Shown here piece by piece: positions 15,412 to 22,548 of a DNA stretch of 26,764 nucleotides. A program made the translations under genes and the position numbers. The notes under the pieces are model-generated. The model ran no database searches, was not told the DNA's origin, and worked only from the letters and a program-made list of their open reading frames with translations. This stretch comes from Streptomyces albus subsp. albus. Its GTDB lineage: Bacteria > Actinomycetota > Actinomycetes > Streptomycetales > Streptomycetaceae. Each line of letters starts with the position of its first letter. The first letter of the stretch is position 1. The stretch is from assembly GCF_000719865.1 (NCBI RefSeq), contig NZ_JOID01000043.1:1-26764 (forward strand), written 5' to 3'.

Positions 15412-16341
15412 ATGAGACTCGGTGTCCTCGACGTGGGTTCCAACACGGTGCATCTGCTGGTCGTGGACGCACACCCCGGTGCCCGCCCGCTTCCCGCCCA
15501 TTCCCACAAGGCGGAGCTGCGGCTCGCCGAACTGCTGGACGAGCACGGCGCGATAGGCGACGCGGGCGTCGACCGGCTGGTCGCCGTGGTCGGCGAGGCG
15601 CTCCAGGCGGCCGAGGACAAGGGGGTCGAGGAGGTGCTGCCCTTCGCCACCTCCGCCGTCCGCGAGGCGCCCAACGCGGAGGAGGTGCTGACCCGGGTCG
15701 CCGACGAGACGGGCGTACGTCTGACCGTGCTGTCCGGCGAGGAAGAGGCCAAGCTCACATTCCTCGCGGCCCGCCGCTGGTTCGGCTGGTCGGCCGGACG
15801 GCTGCTGGTGCTCGACATCGGCGGCGGCTCCCTGGAGGTCGCGTACGGCATCGACGAGGAACCGGACAAAGCGGTGTCGCTGCCGCTCGGCGCGGGCCGG
15901 CTCACCGCTGCCCGGCTGCCCGGCGACCCGCCGGACCCGGAGGACGTACGGGCGCTCCGCCGCCATGTGCGGGCCGAGATCGCCCGGATCGTGGGCGAGT
16001 TCAGCCGTATGGGCCCGCCGGACCACGTGGTCGCGACGTCCAAGACCTTCAAGCAGCTCGCGCGGATCGCGGGCGCGGCGCGCTCGGCCGAGGGCGTCTA
16101 CGTCCAGCGGGGGCTGACCCGTGCGGCGCTGGAGGAGTGGGTGCCCGAGCTGTCGGTGATGACGGTGGAGCGGCGCGCGGAGCTGCCCGGCGTCTCGGCC
16201 GGACGGGCCCCGCAGCTGCTCGCCGGGGCGCTGGTCGCGGAGGCGGCGATGGACCTCTTCGGCGTGGACGAGCTGGAGATCTGCCCCTGGGCGCTCCGCG
16301 AGGGCGTCATCCTGCGGCGCCTGGACCATCTGCCGGAGTGA
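15412..16341 (+). CDS. Ppx/GppA-type exopolyphosphatase
   Basis: This 309-residue protein belongs to the Ppx/GppA branch of the ASKHA fold, enzymes that release phosphate from polyphosphate or hydrolyse pppGpp. The first phosphate-binding loop is [14 protein letters not shown] (6-19), the catalytic Glu lies in [11 protein letters not shown] (about 107-117), and the second phosphate loop is [11 protein letters not shown] (133-143). It has about the length of the short mycobacterial Ppx type and lacks the extra C-terminal domains of E. coli Ppx. The ending [16 protein letters not shown] is typical. The ATG at 15412 begins at the fold itself. No ribosome binding site is clear, and GAATCT 7 nt upstream is a weak -10 candidate. 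In Streptomyces polyphosphate turnover affects antibiotic production; which substrate this copy prefers cannot be told from sequence. Confidence 0.92.
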   Translation: MRLGVLDVGSNTVHLLVVDAHPGARPLPAHSHKAELRLAELLDEHGAIGDAGVDRLVAVVGEALQAAEDKGVEEVLPFATSAVREAPNAEEVLTRVADETGVRLTVLSGEEEAKLTFLAARRWFGWSAGRLLVLDIGGGSLEVAYGIDEEPDKAVSLPLGAGRLTAARLPGDPPDPEDVRALRRHVRAEIARIVGEFSRMGPPDHVVATSKTFKQLARIAGAARSAEGVYVQRGLTRAALEEWVPELSVMTVERRAELPGVSAGRAPQLLAGALVAEAAMDLFGVDELEICPWALREGVILRRLDHLPE

Positions 16342-16348
16342 CACCGGC

Positions 16349-16428
16349 CCTGGACGGCTGCCGGACGTCGCTCCGGGACGGCTGCCGGTCTCCGGGACGG
16401 CTGCCGGGGTGCCCGGGACGCCTGCCGG
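16349..16428 (+). repeat. Four copies of a 16-nt GC-rich motif
   Basis: CCGGGACGGCTGCCGG or a close variant starts at 16349, 16373, 16392 and 16413, with spacing 24, 19 and 21 nt. A fifth, partial copy follows (ACGCCTGCCG). The motif begins and ends with CCGG, so each copy can form a small hairpin. It begins 8 nt after the phosphatase stop codon. Confidence 0.75.
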
Positions 16429-16441
16429 GGCGACGCCTGCC

Positions 16442-16525
16442 GTACCCCGGGTCCCCGGTGCTTCGGTCGGTACCCCGGGTCCCCAGCCCTGCGGTCCGCA
16501 CCCCGGTCCCCACCCCTGCCGCCCG
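16442..16525 (+). repeat. 28-nt imperfect tandem repeat, three units
   Basis: Units start at 16442, 16470 and 16498, exactly 28 nt apart. Units 1 and 2 share GTACCCCGGGTCCCC at their start; unit 3 begins GCACCCCGGTCCCC. The second halves have diverged. This directly follows the 16-nt motif cluster, so most of the gap after the phosphatase gene is repetitive. Confidence 0.75.
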
Positions 16526-16560
16526 CGCCCCGATCCCGCCGTCCGCACGCCCCGACCTGC

Positions 16561-16586
16561 TGTTCGTCGCCCCCGTGTGACGAACA
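16561..16586. terminator. 8-bp inverted repeat upstream of the isomerase gene
   Basis: TGTTCGTC (16561-16568) pairs with GACGAACA (16579-16586) over a 10-nt loop. It could end the phosphatase transcript or be an operator, since its arms are less GC-rich than its surroundings. Between it and the promoter at 16741 I see nothing recognisable. Confidence 0.45.
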
Positions 16587-16740
16587 CCGCACCGCCGCGG
16601 CCGCCCCTACCGGGGGAACACCCGTACGGGCCGCTCACCGCCCCTTTCGTCCCGCCCCGCGCCCCCGGAAGCGGAGCCCGAACGTCCGCCGCCCGGGCGC
16701 ACACGCTCCGGTGCCCCCTTCGGGCCGATCGGCCACGCCG

Positions 16741-16746
16741 TAGGCT
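16741..16746 (+). promoter_or_regulatory. -10 box TAGGCT, predicted leaderless start
   Basis: TAGGCT ends 6 nt before the GTG at 16753. There is no Shine-Dalgarno sequence, so transcription probably starts at the codon. Confidence 0.55.
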
Positions 16747-16752
16747 GTTTCC

Positions 16753-17604
16753 GTGGCTCAACCAGTGGTGCGCACCCCGGAAGTGAAGGTCGCCCTGTCC
16801 ACCGCCTCCGTGTACCCGGAGTCGACGGCGACGGCCTTCGAGATCGCCGGACGCCTGGGTTACGACGGCGTCGAGGTCATGGTCTGGACGGACCCGGTCA
16901 GCCAGGACATCGAGTCGCTGCGCAGACTGTCCGACTACCACGGCGTCCCGATCCTCGCGGTGCACGCGCCCTGCCTCCTGATCACCCAGCGGGTGTGGTC
17001 CACCAACCCCTGGACGAAGCTCCAGCGCGCCCGGGCCGCCGCCGAGAAGCTCGGCGCCTCGGCCGTCGTGGTCCACCCGCCGTTCCGGTGGCAGCGCAAC
17101 TACGCCCGCGACTTCGTGGACGGCATCTGGCGGATGGCCGACGAGACGGACGTCCGGTTCGCCGTCGAGAACATGTACCCCTGGCGCTACCGCGACCGCG
17201 AGATGCTCGCCTACGCCCCGGACTGGGACGTCACCAACGACGACTACCGCCACTTCACCGTCGACCTCTCCCACACCGCCACCGCCCGGAGCGACGCCCT
17301 CGACATGATCGGCCGGATGGGCGACCGGCTGGCGCACGTCCATCTGGCCGACGGCAGCGGCTCCGGCAAGGACGAGCACCTGGTCCCCGGCCGCGGCAGC
17401 CAGCCCTGCGCCGAGCTGCTGGAACGGCTCACCACCAGCGGATTCGACGGCCATGTGGTCGTCGAGGTGAACACCCGCCGCGCCATGTCCGGCGCCGAGC
17501 GCGAAGCCGACCTCGCCGAGGCCCTTGCCTTCACCCGGCAGCACCTGGCGACGGCCTCACGGATGCCCGGCGCCCCCCGGACACCCGGAACACCCCGGCC
17601 GTGA
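16753..17604 (+). CDS. Sugar phosphate isomerase/epimerase (AP endonuclease 2 fold)
   Basis: The 283-residue product has the xylose-isomerase-like TIM barrel. Strand-end motifs include [75 protein letters not shown] and HVVVEVNTR. The Glu, Asp, His and Glu residues in these motifs are the usual metal ligands of the family, which includes epimerases, isomerases and endonuclease IV. The substrate cannot be assigned; no sugar catabolic genes are adjacent. The GTG at 16753 follows a TAGGCT box by 6 nt. The stop overlaps the GTG of the downstream TetR gene as GTGA, so the two are coupled. The last 20 residues are a Pro/Arg-rich tail of low complexity. Confidence 0.9.
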   Translation: MAQPVVRTPEVKVALSTASVYPESTATAFEIAGRLGYDGVEVMVWTDPVSQDIESLRRLSDYHGVPILAVHAPCLLITQRVWSTNPWTKLQRARAAAEKLGASAVVVHPPFRWQRNYARDFVDGIWRMADETDVRFAVENMYPWRYRDREMLAYAPDWDVTNDDYRHFTVDLSHTATARSDALDMIGRMGDRLAHVHLADGSGSGKDEHLVPGRGSQPCAELLERLTTSGFDGHVVVEVNTRRAMSGAEREADLAEALAFTRQHLATASRMPGAPRTPGTPRP

Positions 17605-18281
17605 CGGACCCGGCCACCGCGGAACCCGGCCCCGGCGCCGGGCCCGCCAACCCCGCCCCCGCCCCCGCCCCCGCTCCGGCCCGCCGGCGCGGCCGCGGCC
17701 GGCCCGCCGCCCGCGACGGCGGGGCCGGACCCGGCGCGCGCGACCGTATCCTGCAGGCCGCCCGCGCCGAGTTCGCCGACCGCGGCTACGACAAGACGTC
17801 CATCCGCGGCATCGCGAAGAAGGCGGGGGTGGACCCGGCCCTGGTGCACCACTACTTCGGCACCAAGGAACAGGTCTTCACCACCGCGGTCGAGCAGTCC
17901 TTCGAGCCGGCCCTCCGGGTGCCCGATCTGCTGGCCCAGGGCCCGGGCGGCATCGGCGAGCGGCTGGCCCGCCACTTCGTCGGCGTCTGGGAGAACCCGG
18001 CGACCCGCGCGCCCCTGCTGGCCGTGGTGCGCTCGGCCGTCACCAACGAGACGGCGGCCGCGCTGCTGCGCGGCTTCGTCCTGCGCAGGCTCCTGGAGCG
18101 GGTGGCGGCGGAGCTGGACGTACCCGACTCGCGGTTCCGGGTCGAGCTGGCGGTGTCGCAGCTCCTCGGCGTCGCGATGCTGCGCTACGTCGTCAAGGTC
18201 GAGCCGATGGCGAGCGCGGACGTCGAGGACATCGTCGGAGCGGTCTCCCCGGCGCTCCAGCGCTACCTGACCGAGCCGTGA
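17601..18281 (+). CDS. TetR family transcriptional regulator
   Basis: This 226-residue regulator has an unusually long N-terminal arm of about 45 residues rich in Pro, Ala and Arg ([13 protein letters not shown]), then the TetR domain [21 protein letters not shown] and the helix-turn-helix at about 67-88 ([21 protein letters not shown]), followed by GTKEQVF. The C-terminal helical part ([41 protein letters not shown]) is typical of a widespread actinobacterial TetR subgroup. The GTG at 17601 overlaps the isomerase stop codon, so this regulator depends on the isomerase promoter and on coupled translation. The arm may begin downstream in reality, but there is no better start with a ribosome binding site. 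Targets are unknown; autoregulation through the promoter near 16741 is possible. Confidence 0.9.
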   Translation: MTDPATAEPGPGAGPANPAPAPAPAPARRRGRGRPAARDGGAGPGARDRILQAARAEFADRGYDKTSIRGIAKKAGVDPALVHHYFGTKEQVFTTAVEQSFEPALRVPDLLAQGPGGIGERLARHFVGVWENPATRAPLLAVVRSAVTNETAAALLRGFVLRRLLERVAAELDVPDSRFRVELAVSQLLGVAMLRYVVKVEPMASADVEDIVGAVSPALQRYLTEP

Positions 18282-18317
18282 GGGCGGGACGGGGACAGGG
18301 ACGGGACAGGGGCGGGG
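18282..18317 (+). other. G-quadruplex motif directly after the TetR stop codon
   Basis: Seven runs of three or four G (18282-84, 18286-88, 18291-94, 18298-300, 18303-05, 18309-12, 18314-17) are separated by loops of 1-3 nt. This fits the classical quadruplex pattern and would be present in the mRNA. About 35 nt downstream are C-rich tracts (CCCCGTCCCGCACC, CTCGTCCCGCACCCC) that could pair with it instead. The rest of the 324-nt gap before ilvD is C-rich low-complexity sequence followed by the ilvD promoter region. Confidence 0.7.
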
Positions 18318-18526
18318 AACCGGGCGCACGGAGCGGCGCGGCGGGGCACCACACCCCGTCCCGCACCTCGTCCCGCACCCCACTCCCGGACCCGTCCCCG
18401 AGCCCGTCCCGGCACCAGTCCCGGGCAGGTCCGGCCCTCCCCGCGATCCCGCCGGAGAGCCCTGCGCGAACCGGAAAAATCCGTCTCGGATCCCGGACGA
18501 ACCGTCCGGATCGTGGCGGCGAGGCG

Positions 18527-18532
18527 TAGGCT
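18527..18532 (+). promoter_or_regulatory. Candidate -10 box for ilvD
   Basis: TAGGCT would start transcription near 18539 and give a leader of about 65 nt before the ilvD GTG. No convincing -35 hexamer is seen at 17-18 bp. Confidence 0.4.
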
Positions 18533-18605
18533 CGAAGGATCCCGGACCTCTGGCGACCGCCGGTGGTCCCGAGCAGTACCGCGAGAACCCAAGGGAGTGA
18601 CCACC

Positions 18606-20459
18606 GTGCCAGAGCTGAGGTCCCGCACTGTCACCCACGGCCGCAACATGGCGGGCGCCCGAGCCCTCATGCAGGCCTCCGGCGTAGCGCGCGAGGACTT
18701 CGGCAAGCCGATCATCGCGGTGGCCAACAGCTTCACCGAGTTCGTGCCCGGCCACACCCACCTCCAGCCCGTCGGCCGGATCGTCAGCGAGGCGATCCAC
18801 GCGGCGGGCGGCATCGCCCGCGAGTTCAACACCATCGCGGTCGACGACGGCATCGCCATGGGCCACGGCGGGATGCTCTACTCCCTCCCCTCACGCGACC
18901 TCATCGCCGACTCCGTCGAGTACATGACCGAGGCGCACTGCGCCGACGCGCTGATCTGCATCTCCAACTGCGACAAGATCACGCCCGGGATGCTGATGGC
19001 CGCGCTGCGCCTCGACATCCCCACCGTCTTCGTCTCCGGCGGCCCCATGGAGTCCGGCCGCGCGACCCTCGTCGACGGCACGGTCCGCAAGCTCGACCTG
19101 ATCTCCGCGATCTCCGAGGCCGTCAACGACCAGGTCTCCGACGAGGACATCGCCCGCATCGAGGACAACGCCTGTCCCACCTGCGGCTCCTGCTCCGGCA
19201 TGTTCACGGCCAACTCCATGAACTGCCTGACCGAGGCGATCGGCCTCTCCCTCCCGGGCAACGGCTCGGTGCTGGCCACCCACACCGCCCGCAAGGCGCT
19301 CTACGAGAACGCCGGCCGCACGGTCGTCGAGATCACCAAGCGCTACTACGAGCAGGACGACGCGACCGTCCTGCCCCGCGCCATCGCCTCCCGCGCCGCC
19401 TTCGAGAACGCCATGGCCCTCGACATCGCCATGGGCGGCTCGACCAACACGATCCTCCACCTCCTCGCCGCCGCCCAGGAGGCGGAGCTCTCCTTCGACA
19501 TGAAGGACATCGACGAGCTCTCCCGCCGCCTGCCGTGCCTGGCCAAGGTCGCACCCAACGTCGCCCCCGGCGGCGTCTACTACATGGAGGACGTCCACCG
19601 CGCCGGCGGCATCCCGGCCATCCTCGGCGAGCTGTACCGGGCCGGCCTCCTCAACGAGGACGTCCACACCGTCCACAGCGCCTCCCTCGCCGACTGGCTC
19701 AAGCAGTGGGACGTGCGCGGCGGCTCCGCCTCGCCCGAGGCCGTCGAACTGTTCCACGCCGCCCCCGGCTGCGTCCGCTCCGCGACCGCCTTCTCGCAGT
19801 CCGAGCGCTGGGACACCCTCGACACCGACGCCGCCGGCGGCTGCATCCGCGACGTCGAACACGCCTACTCCACCGAGGGCGGCCTCGCGATCCTCTACGG
19901 CAACCTCGCCGAGGACGGCTGCGTCGTGAAGACCGCCGGCGTCGACGAGTCCATCTGGACCTTCGAGGGCCCCGCCGTGGTCTGCGAGTCGCAGGAGGAG
20001 GCGGTCGACAAGATCCTCAACAAGAAGGTCAAGGAGGGCGACGTCGTCGTCATCCGCTACGAGGGCCCCAAGGGCGGACCGGGCATGCAGGAGATGCTCT
20101 ACCCGACCTCCTTCCTCAAGGGCCGCGGCCTCGGCAAGGCCTGCGCGCTGATCACCGACGGCCGCTTCTCCGGCGGCACCTCCGGCCTCTCCATCGGCCA
20201 CGCCTCCCCGGAGGCCGCGTCCGGCGGCACCATCGCCCTCGTCGAGGACGGCGACCTCATCCGGATCGACATCCCCGCCCGCACCCTCGAACTCAAGGTC
20301 GCCGAGACGGAGCTGGCCGCCCGCCGCGAGGCCCTCGGCGGCCGGTACGCCCCCAAGAACCGCGAGCGCAAGGTCTCCCAGGCCCTGCGCGCGTACGCGG
20401 CGATGGCGACCAGCGCCGACAAGGGCGCCGTCCGCGACGTCGGCAAGCTCGGCGGCTGA
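18606..20459 (+). CDS. ilvD: Dihydroxy-acid dehydratase IlvD
   Basis: IlvD dehydrates 2,3-dihydroxy-isovalerate and 2,3-dihydroxy-3-methylvalerate to the keto acids that precede valine and isoleucine. At 617 residues it has the full length of the family. Visible signatures are the cluster and active-site Cys in [12 protein letters not shown] and [22 protein letters not shown], and the C-terminal [22 protein letters not shown]. The GTG at 18606 has AAGGGAG 8 nt upstream and leads directly into the conserved [20 protein letters not shown]. The gene has a markedly regular, C-ending codon pattern, as expected for a well-expressed gene, and ends before a perfect 12-bp terminator hairpin. It stands alone; no other branched-chain amino acid genes are in the window. 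Confidence 0.98.
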   Translation: MPELRSRTVTHGRNMAGARALMQASGVAREDFGKPIIAVANSFTEFVPGHTHLQPVGRIVSEAIHAAGGIAREFNTIAVDDGIAMGHGGMLYSLPSRDLIADSVEYMTEAHCADALICISNCDKITPGMLMAALRLDIPTVFVSGGPMESGRATLVDGTVRKLDLISAISEAVNDQVSDEDIARIEDNACPTCGSCSGMFTANSMNCLTEAIGLSLPGNGSVLATHTARKALYENAGRTVVEITKRYYEQDDATVLPRAIASRAAFENAMALDIAMGGSTNTILHLLAAAQEAELSFDMKDIDELSRRLPCLAKVAPNVAPGGVYYMEDVHRAGGIPAILGELYRAGLLNEDVHTVHSASLADWLKQWDVRGGSASPEAVELFHAAPGCVRSATAFSQSERWDTLDTDAAGGCIRDVEHAYSTEGGLAILYGNLAEDGCVVKTAGVDESIWTFEGPAVVCESQEEAVDKILNKKVKEGDVVVIRYEGPKGGPGMQEMLYPTSFLKGRGLGKACALITDGRFSGGTSGLSIGHASPEAASGGTIALVEDGDLIRIDIPARTLELKVAETELAARREALGGRYAPKNRERKVSQALRAYAAMATSADKGAVRDVGKLGG

Positions 20460-20480
20460 CGCACCGGCGTACGTCACACC

Positions 20481-20509
20481 GTCCCGGCCGGGAACAACCC
20501 GGCCGGGAC
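20481..20509. terminator. Perfect 12-bp hairpin after ilvD
   Basis: GTCCCGGCCGGG (20481-20492) pairs perfectly with CCCGGCCGGGAC (20498-20509) over an AACAA loop, 22 nt after the ilvD stop codon. Its right arm ends 4 nt before the -10 box of the next gene. Confidence 0.88.
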
Positions 20510-20513
20510 GGGC

Positions 20514-20519
20514 CATAAT
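20514..20519 (+). promoter_or_regulatory. -10 box CATAAT, predicted leaderless start
   Basis: CATAAT ends 7 nt before the ATG at 20527 and there is no Shine-Dalgarno sequence. Any -35 element would have to lie inside the ilvD terminator hairpin (GGAACA at 20491-20496). Confidence 0.55.
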
Positions 20520-20526
20520 CGGCCGC

Positions 20527-21042
20527 ATGAGCGACACGCGGCAGCCCTCGGCACCCCAGGCTCCCCAGCCCGAGCCCCTCCGGTTCTTCGGCACCACCTG
20601 GGTCGACCACGACGGCGGTTACGCCCTCCGGCGCGCGGGCCTCGCCGCGGGCTCCCTGCTGGCCGCCGCCGTCGGCACCTTCCTGCTGAAACTCGGCTTC
20701 GACGGCCTCCTCATCGCCGATGTCGGCCCCGCCCTCAGCTGGACCATCGTGGTGATCTTCGCGATCTGCGCGGCCCTGGCCTTCCGCCACACCTGGAGGG
20801 GGTTCACGCGAGGCCCCGGCGCGGACTCCGACCCCGCCGTCGAGAGCTCCATGCGGAACGTCAAGGCCATCGGCTTCATCGGCGTCCTGCTCGCCTGGTC
20901 CACCCGCAGCCTCGTCGAGGCCCCCGGCGAGAAACTGCGCCGCGCGGAGTACGAGCGCGCCCGCGAGCTGTACGAGCGGCGGCGCGCGACCCGCACCGGC
21001 AACCCGGCCGCCCGCAAACGCCCCGGCAAGCGGCGCGGCTGA
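20527..21042 (+). CDS. Small integral membrane protein of unknown function
   Basis: I do not recognise a named family. The 171-residue product has a short polar start with a Pro-rich stretch, then FFGTTWVDHDGGYALRRAG and hydrophobic segments at about 38-56 (AGLAAGSLLAAAVGTFLLKLG) and about 62-85 (LIADVGPALSWTIVVIFAICAALAF). A weaker one lies at about 112-126 (KAIGFIGVLLAWSTRSL). The C-terminus is strongly charged (KLRRAEYERARELYERRRATR, then a Lys/Arg-rich tail) and probably cytoplasmic and helical. The ATG at 20527 is 7 nt after CATAAT. It follows ilvD but is separated from it by a strong terminator, so it is a separate transcription unit. Base composition and codon use match the neighbours. 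Confidence 0.83.
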   Translation: MSDTRQPSAPQAPQPEPLRFFGTTWVDHDGGYALRRAGLAAGSLLAAAVGTFLLKLGFDGLLIADVGPALSWTIVVIFAICAALAFRHTWRGFTRGPGADSDPAVESSMRNVKAIGFIGVLLAWSTRSLVEAPGEKLRRAEYERARELYERRRATRTGNPAARKRPGKRRG

Positions 21043-21107
21043 CCCGGTCGGGGCACCCGGCGGCCCGCCGGCCGGGACACCCCAGCCGGGGGGAGGGCCC
21101 GGCCCCG

Positions 21108-21152
21108 GCCTGTCACCCGCCGGCCTGTCACCAGCCTGCCTGTCACCCGCCG
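21108..21152 (+). repeat. 15-nt tandem repeat, three units
   Basis: Units start at 21108, 21123 and 21138. The first and third are GCCTGTCACCCGCCG; the second differs at a few positions. Each contains TGTCACC, which is one base from TGTCACA, the -35 element of ECF41 promoters, but no CGTC follows at the required distance. Confidence 0.8.
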
Positions 21153-21229
21153 GCCGCGAGCCTGCCCGCCGCGTCCCCGCGCCCCGGGCGCACCCCGAGT
21201 GGCGGCGCAACGGGCGCGGCGCCGAACGG

Positions 21230-21261
21230 GGTTGTGAAGACCCGAGGTTGTGACGACCCGG
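21230..21261 (+). repeat. 16-nt tandem duplication
   Basis: GGTTGTGAAGACCCGA (21230-21245) is followed directly by GGTTGTGACGACCCGG (21246-21261), identical at 14 of 16 positions. Confidence 0.75.
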
Positions 21262-21367
21262 CGCGGGCCCGTGCGCGGCGCCGGGACGGCCCCCGGCCCG
21301 GCACCGCCGTACGGCGCGCCCGCCCGCCCCGCCCCCGCCCCGGTGTGCCGCACGTCACGAGCCGCCG

Positions 21368-21394
21368 TGTCACACTCCGGCCGGCCGCTCCGTC
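21368..21394 (+). promoter_or_regulatory. ECF41-type autoregulatory promoter
   Basis: TGTCACA (21368-21374), a 16-bp spacer, then CGTC (21391-21394). This is the bipartite promoter described for ECF41 sigma factors, which normally lies upstream of the sigma gene or its partner gene. It predicts a start near 21400 and a leader of about 115 nt before the sigma gene at 21516. The match is exact in both elements, as I recall the consensus. Confidence 0.75.
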
Positions 21395-21443
21395 CACCTC
21401 CCGAGCACCGGATCGCACGGAACCCGCGCCGGCGAAGGCGGCC

Positions 21444-21498
21444 GGCGACCGGTGACAGGCGACCGGTGACGGACGACCGGTCCAGGCGACCGGCGAGG
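21444..21498 (+). repeat. 14-nt tandem repeat, four degenerate units
   Basis: Units start at 21444, 21458, 21472 and 21486. The clearest are GGCGACCGGTGACA and GGCGACCGGTGACG. The array lies in the predicted leader of the ECF41 mRNA and ends just before its ribosome binding site. With the other two arrays and the promoter it accounts for much of the 473-nt gap 21043-21515; no gene is seen there. Confidence 0.78.
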
Positions 21499-21515
21499 TG
21501 AAGGGGAGGGGCCCA

Positions 21516-22400
21516 GTGGCACGGCTGAGCGAGTTCGAGGAGCACCGCGGACGCCTCTGGGGCGTCGCCTACCGCATCACCGGCTCCGTCGCGGACGCCG
21601 ACGACGCCGTACAGGAGGCATGGCTGCGCTGGCAGGCCGTGCCCGACGGCGAGGCGGCCGAGCCCCGCGCGTATCTCACCACCGTCGTCAGCCGCATCTG
21701 CTACGACCAGCTCGGCTCCGCCCGTTCGCGCCGCGAGAGGTACGTCGGCTGCTGGCTGCCCGAGCCCGTCCTGGGCGGCGACGGAGGCGGTGCCCCGCTC
21801 CCCGAGGACCGGGTCACCCTCGACGAATCCGTCGGCATGGCGCTGCTCGCGGTGCTGGAACGGCTGACGCCGGCCGAGCGGACCGCCTTCGTCCTGCATG
21901 ACGTGTTCGCCGTGCCCTTCACCGAGATCGCCGAGGCCGTGGGCCGCACCCCCGTCTCCGTACGGCAACTGGCCTCACGGGCCCGCAGGCGGGTCCGCGC
22001 CGAGAGCCCGCGCCGGTCCGTCGACCGCGACGAGCACCGGCGGGCCGTGGAGGCCTTCCTCGCCGCCGCCACGGGCCGGGACCTCGACGCGCTCATGAAG
22101 GTCCTCGACCCCGGTGCCGTCTGGCGGGCGGACGGCGGCGGCAAGGTGTCGGCGGCCCGCCACCCGGTGTCCGGCCGCGACAAGGTGTGCCGCCTCGTCG
22201 AGGGGCTGGTGAACCGGTGGGAGCCCGGCACGCTGGTGCTGGAGGTACGGGAGGTCAACGGCGCGCCCGGGCTGGTGCTCAGCCTTCCGGAGAGCGGGCA
22301 GTTCGCGGTCGCCGCCTTCACCGTGTACCGGGGGCTCATCACCGAGATCGACGTCGTCGCCAACCCCGACAAGCTGCGCCACCTCGGGCTGGGCGGCTGA
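21516..22400 (+). CDS. ECF41-type sigma factor with fused SnoaL-like regulatory domain (SigJ-like)
   Basis: This 294-residue protein has sigma region 2 (LSEFEEHRGRLWGVAYRITGSVADADDAVQEAWLRW, PRAYLTTVVSRICYDQLGSAR) and region 4 at about 107-160 (LTPAERTAFVLHDVFAVPFTEIAEAVGRTPVSVRQLASRARRRV). A C-terminal NTF2/SnoaL-like domain of about 130 residues carries the ECF41 signatures DGGGK (206-210) and NPDKL (283-287). In ECF41 proteins this domain contacts the core sigma part and tunes activity, replacing an anti-sigma factor. The GTG at 21516 has AAGGGGAGG about 6 nt upstream; a GTG at 21498 is less likely. The upstream promoter at 21368-21394 suggests autoregulation, and the neighbouring FAD oxidoreductase is one of the partner types (oxidoreductase, epimerase or carboxymuconolactone decarboxylase) usually encoded beside ECF41 genes. 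The triggering signal is unknown. Confidence 0.94.
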   Translation: MARLSEFEEHRGRLWGVAYRITGSVADADDAVQEAWLRWQAVPDGEAAEPRAYLTTVVSRICYDQLGSARSRRERYVGCWLPEPVLGGDGGGAPLPEDRVTLDESVGMALLAVLERLTPAERTAFVLHDVFAVPFTEIAEAVGRTPVSVRQLASRARRRVRAESPRRSVDRDEHRRAVEAFLAAATGRDLDALMKVLDPGAVWRADGGGKVSAARHPVSGRDKVCRLVEGLVNRWEPGTLVLEVREVNGAPGLVLSLPESGQFAVAAFTVYRGLITEIDVVANPDKLRHLGLGG

Positions 22401-22406
22401 ACGCCC

Positions 22407-22428
22407 GGCCGAACCCCGGCCGAACCCC
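22407..22428 (+). repeat. 11-nt tandem duplication
   Basis: GGCCGAACCCC occurs twice in tandem (22407-22417, 22418-22428) just after the sigma gene stop. The remaining spacer before the oxidoreductase gene holds no promoter of the ECF41 type, so the two genes may share one transcript. Confidence 0.7.
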
Positions 22429-22548
22429 CGCCGGCCGCGCATGCGGCTGCCCGAACGCGGTCCCGCGCCGCCGGTCCGCCGCGCCGTGCCCCGGCCCCAC
22501 CGAACCGGGCCCCACCGGACCCGGACCCGCACACCCGAGGGAGACACC

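Noticed and set aside
16349..16525. Repeats after the phosphatase gene as a CRISPR array
   Set aside because: Copies are short, imperfect and unevenly spaced, there are no unique spacers of constant length, and no cas genes are near.
15331..17544. Upstream extension of the minus-strand frame of the Cys-rich gene to 17544
   Set aside because: It is antisense to the phosphatase and isomerase genes and of low complexity; the real start is GTG 15330 behind a -10 box.
18891..20597. 568-residue frame antisense to ilvD (and a 651-residue frame in another plus frame)
   Set aside because: ilvD is unambiguous here; the others show only repetitive composition caused by third-position G/C.
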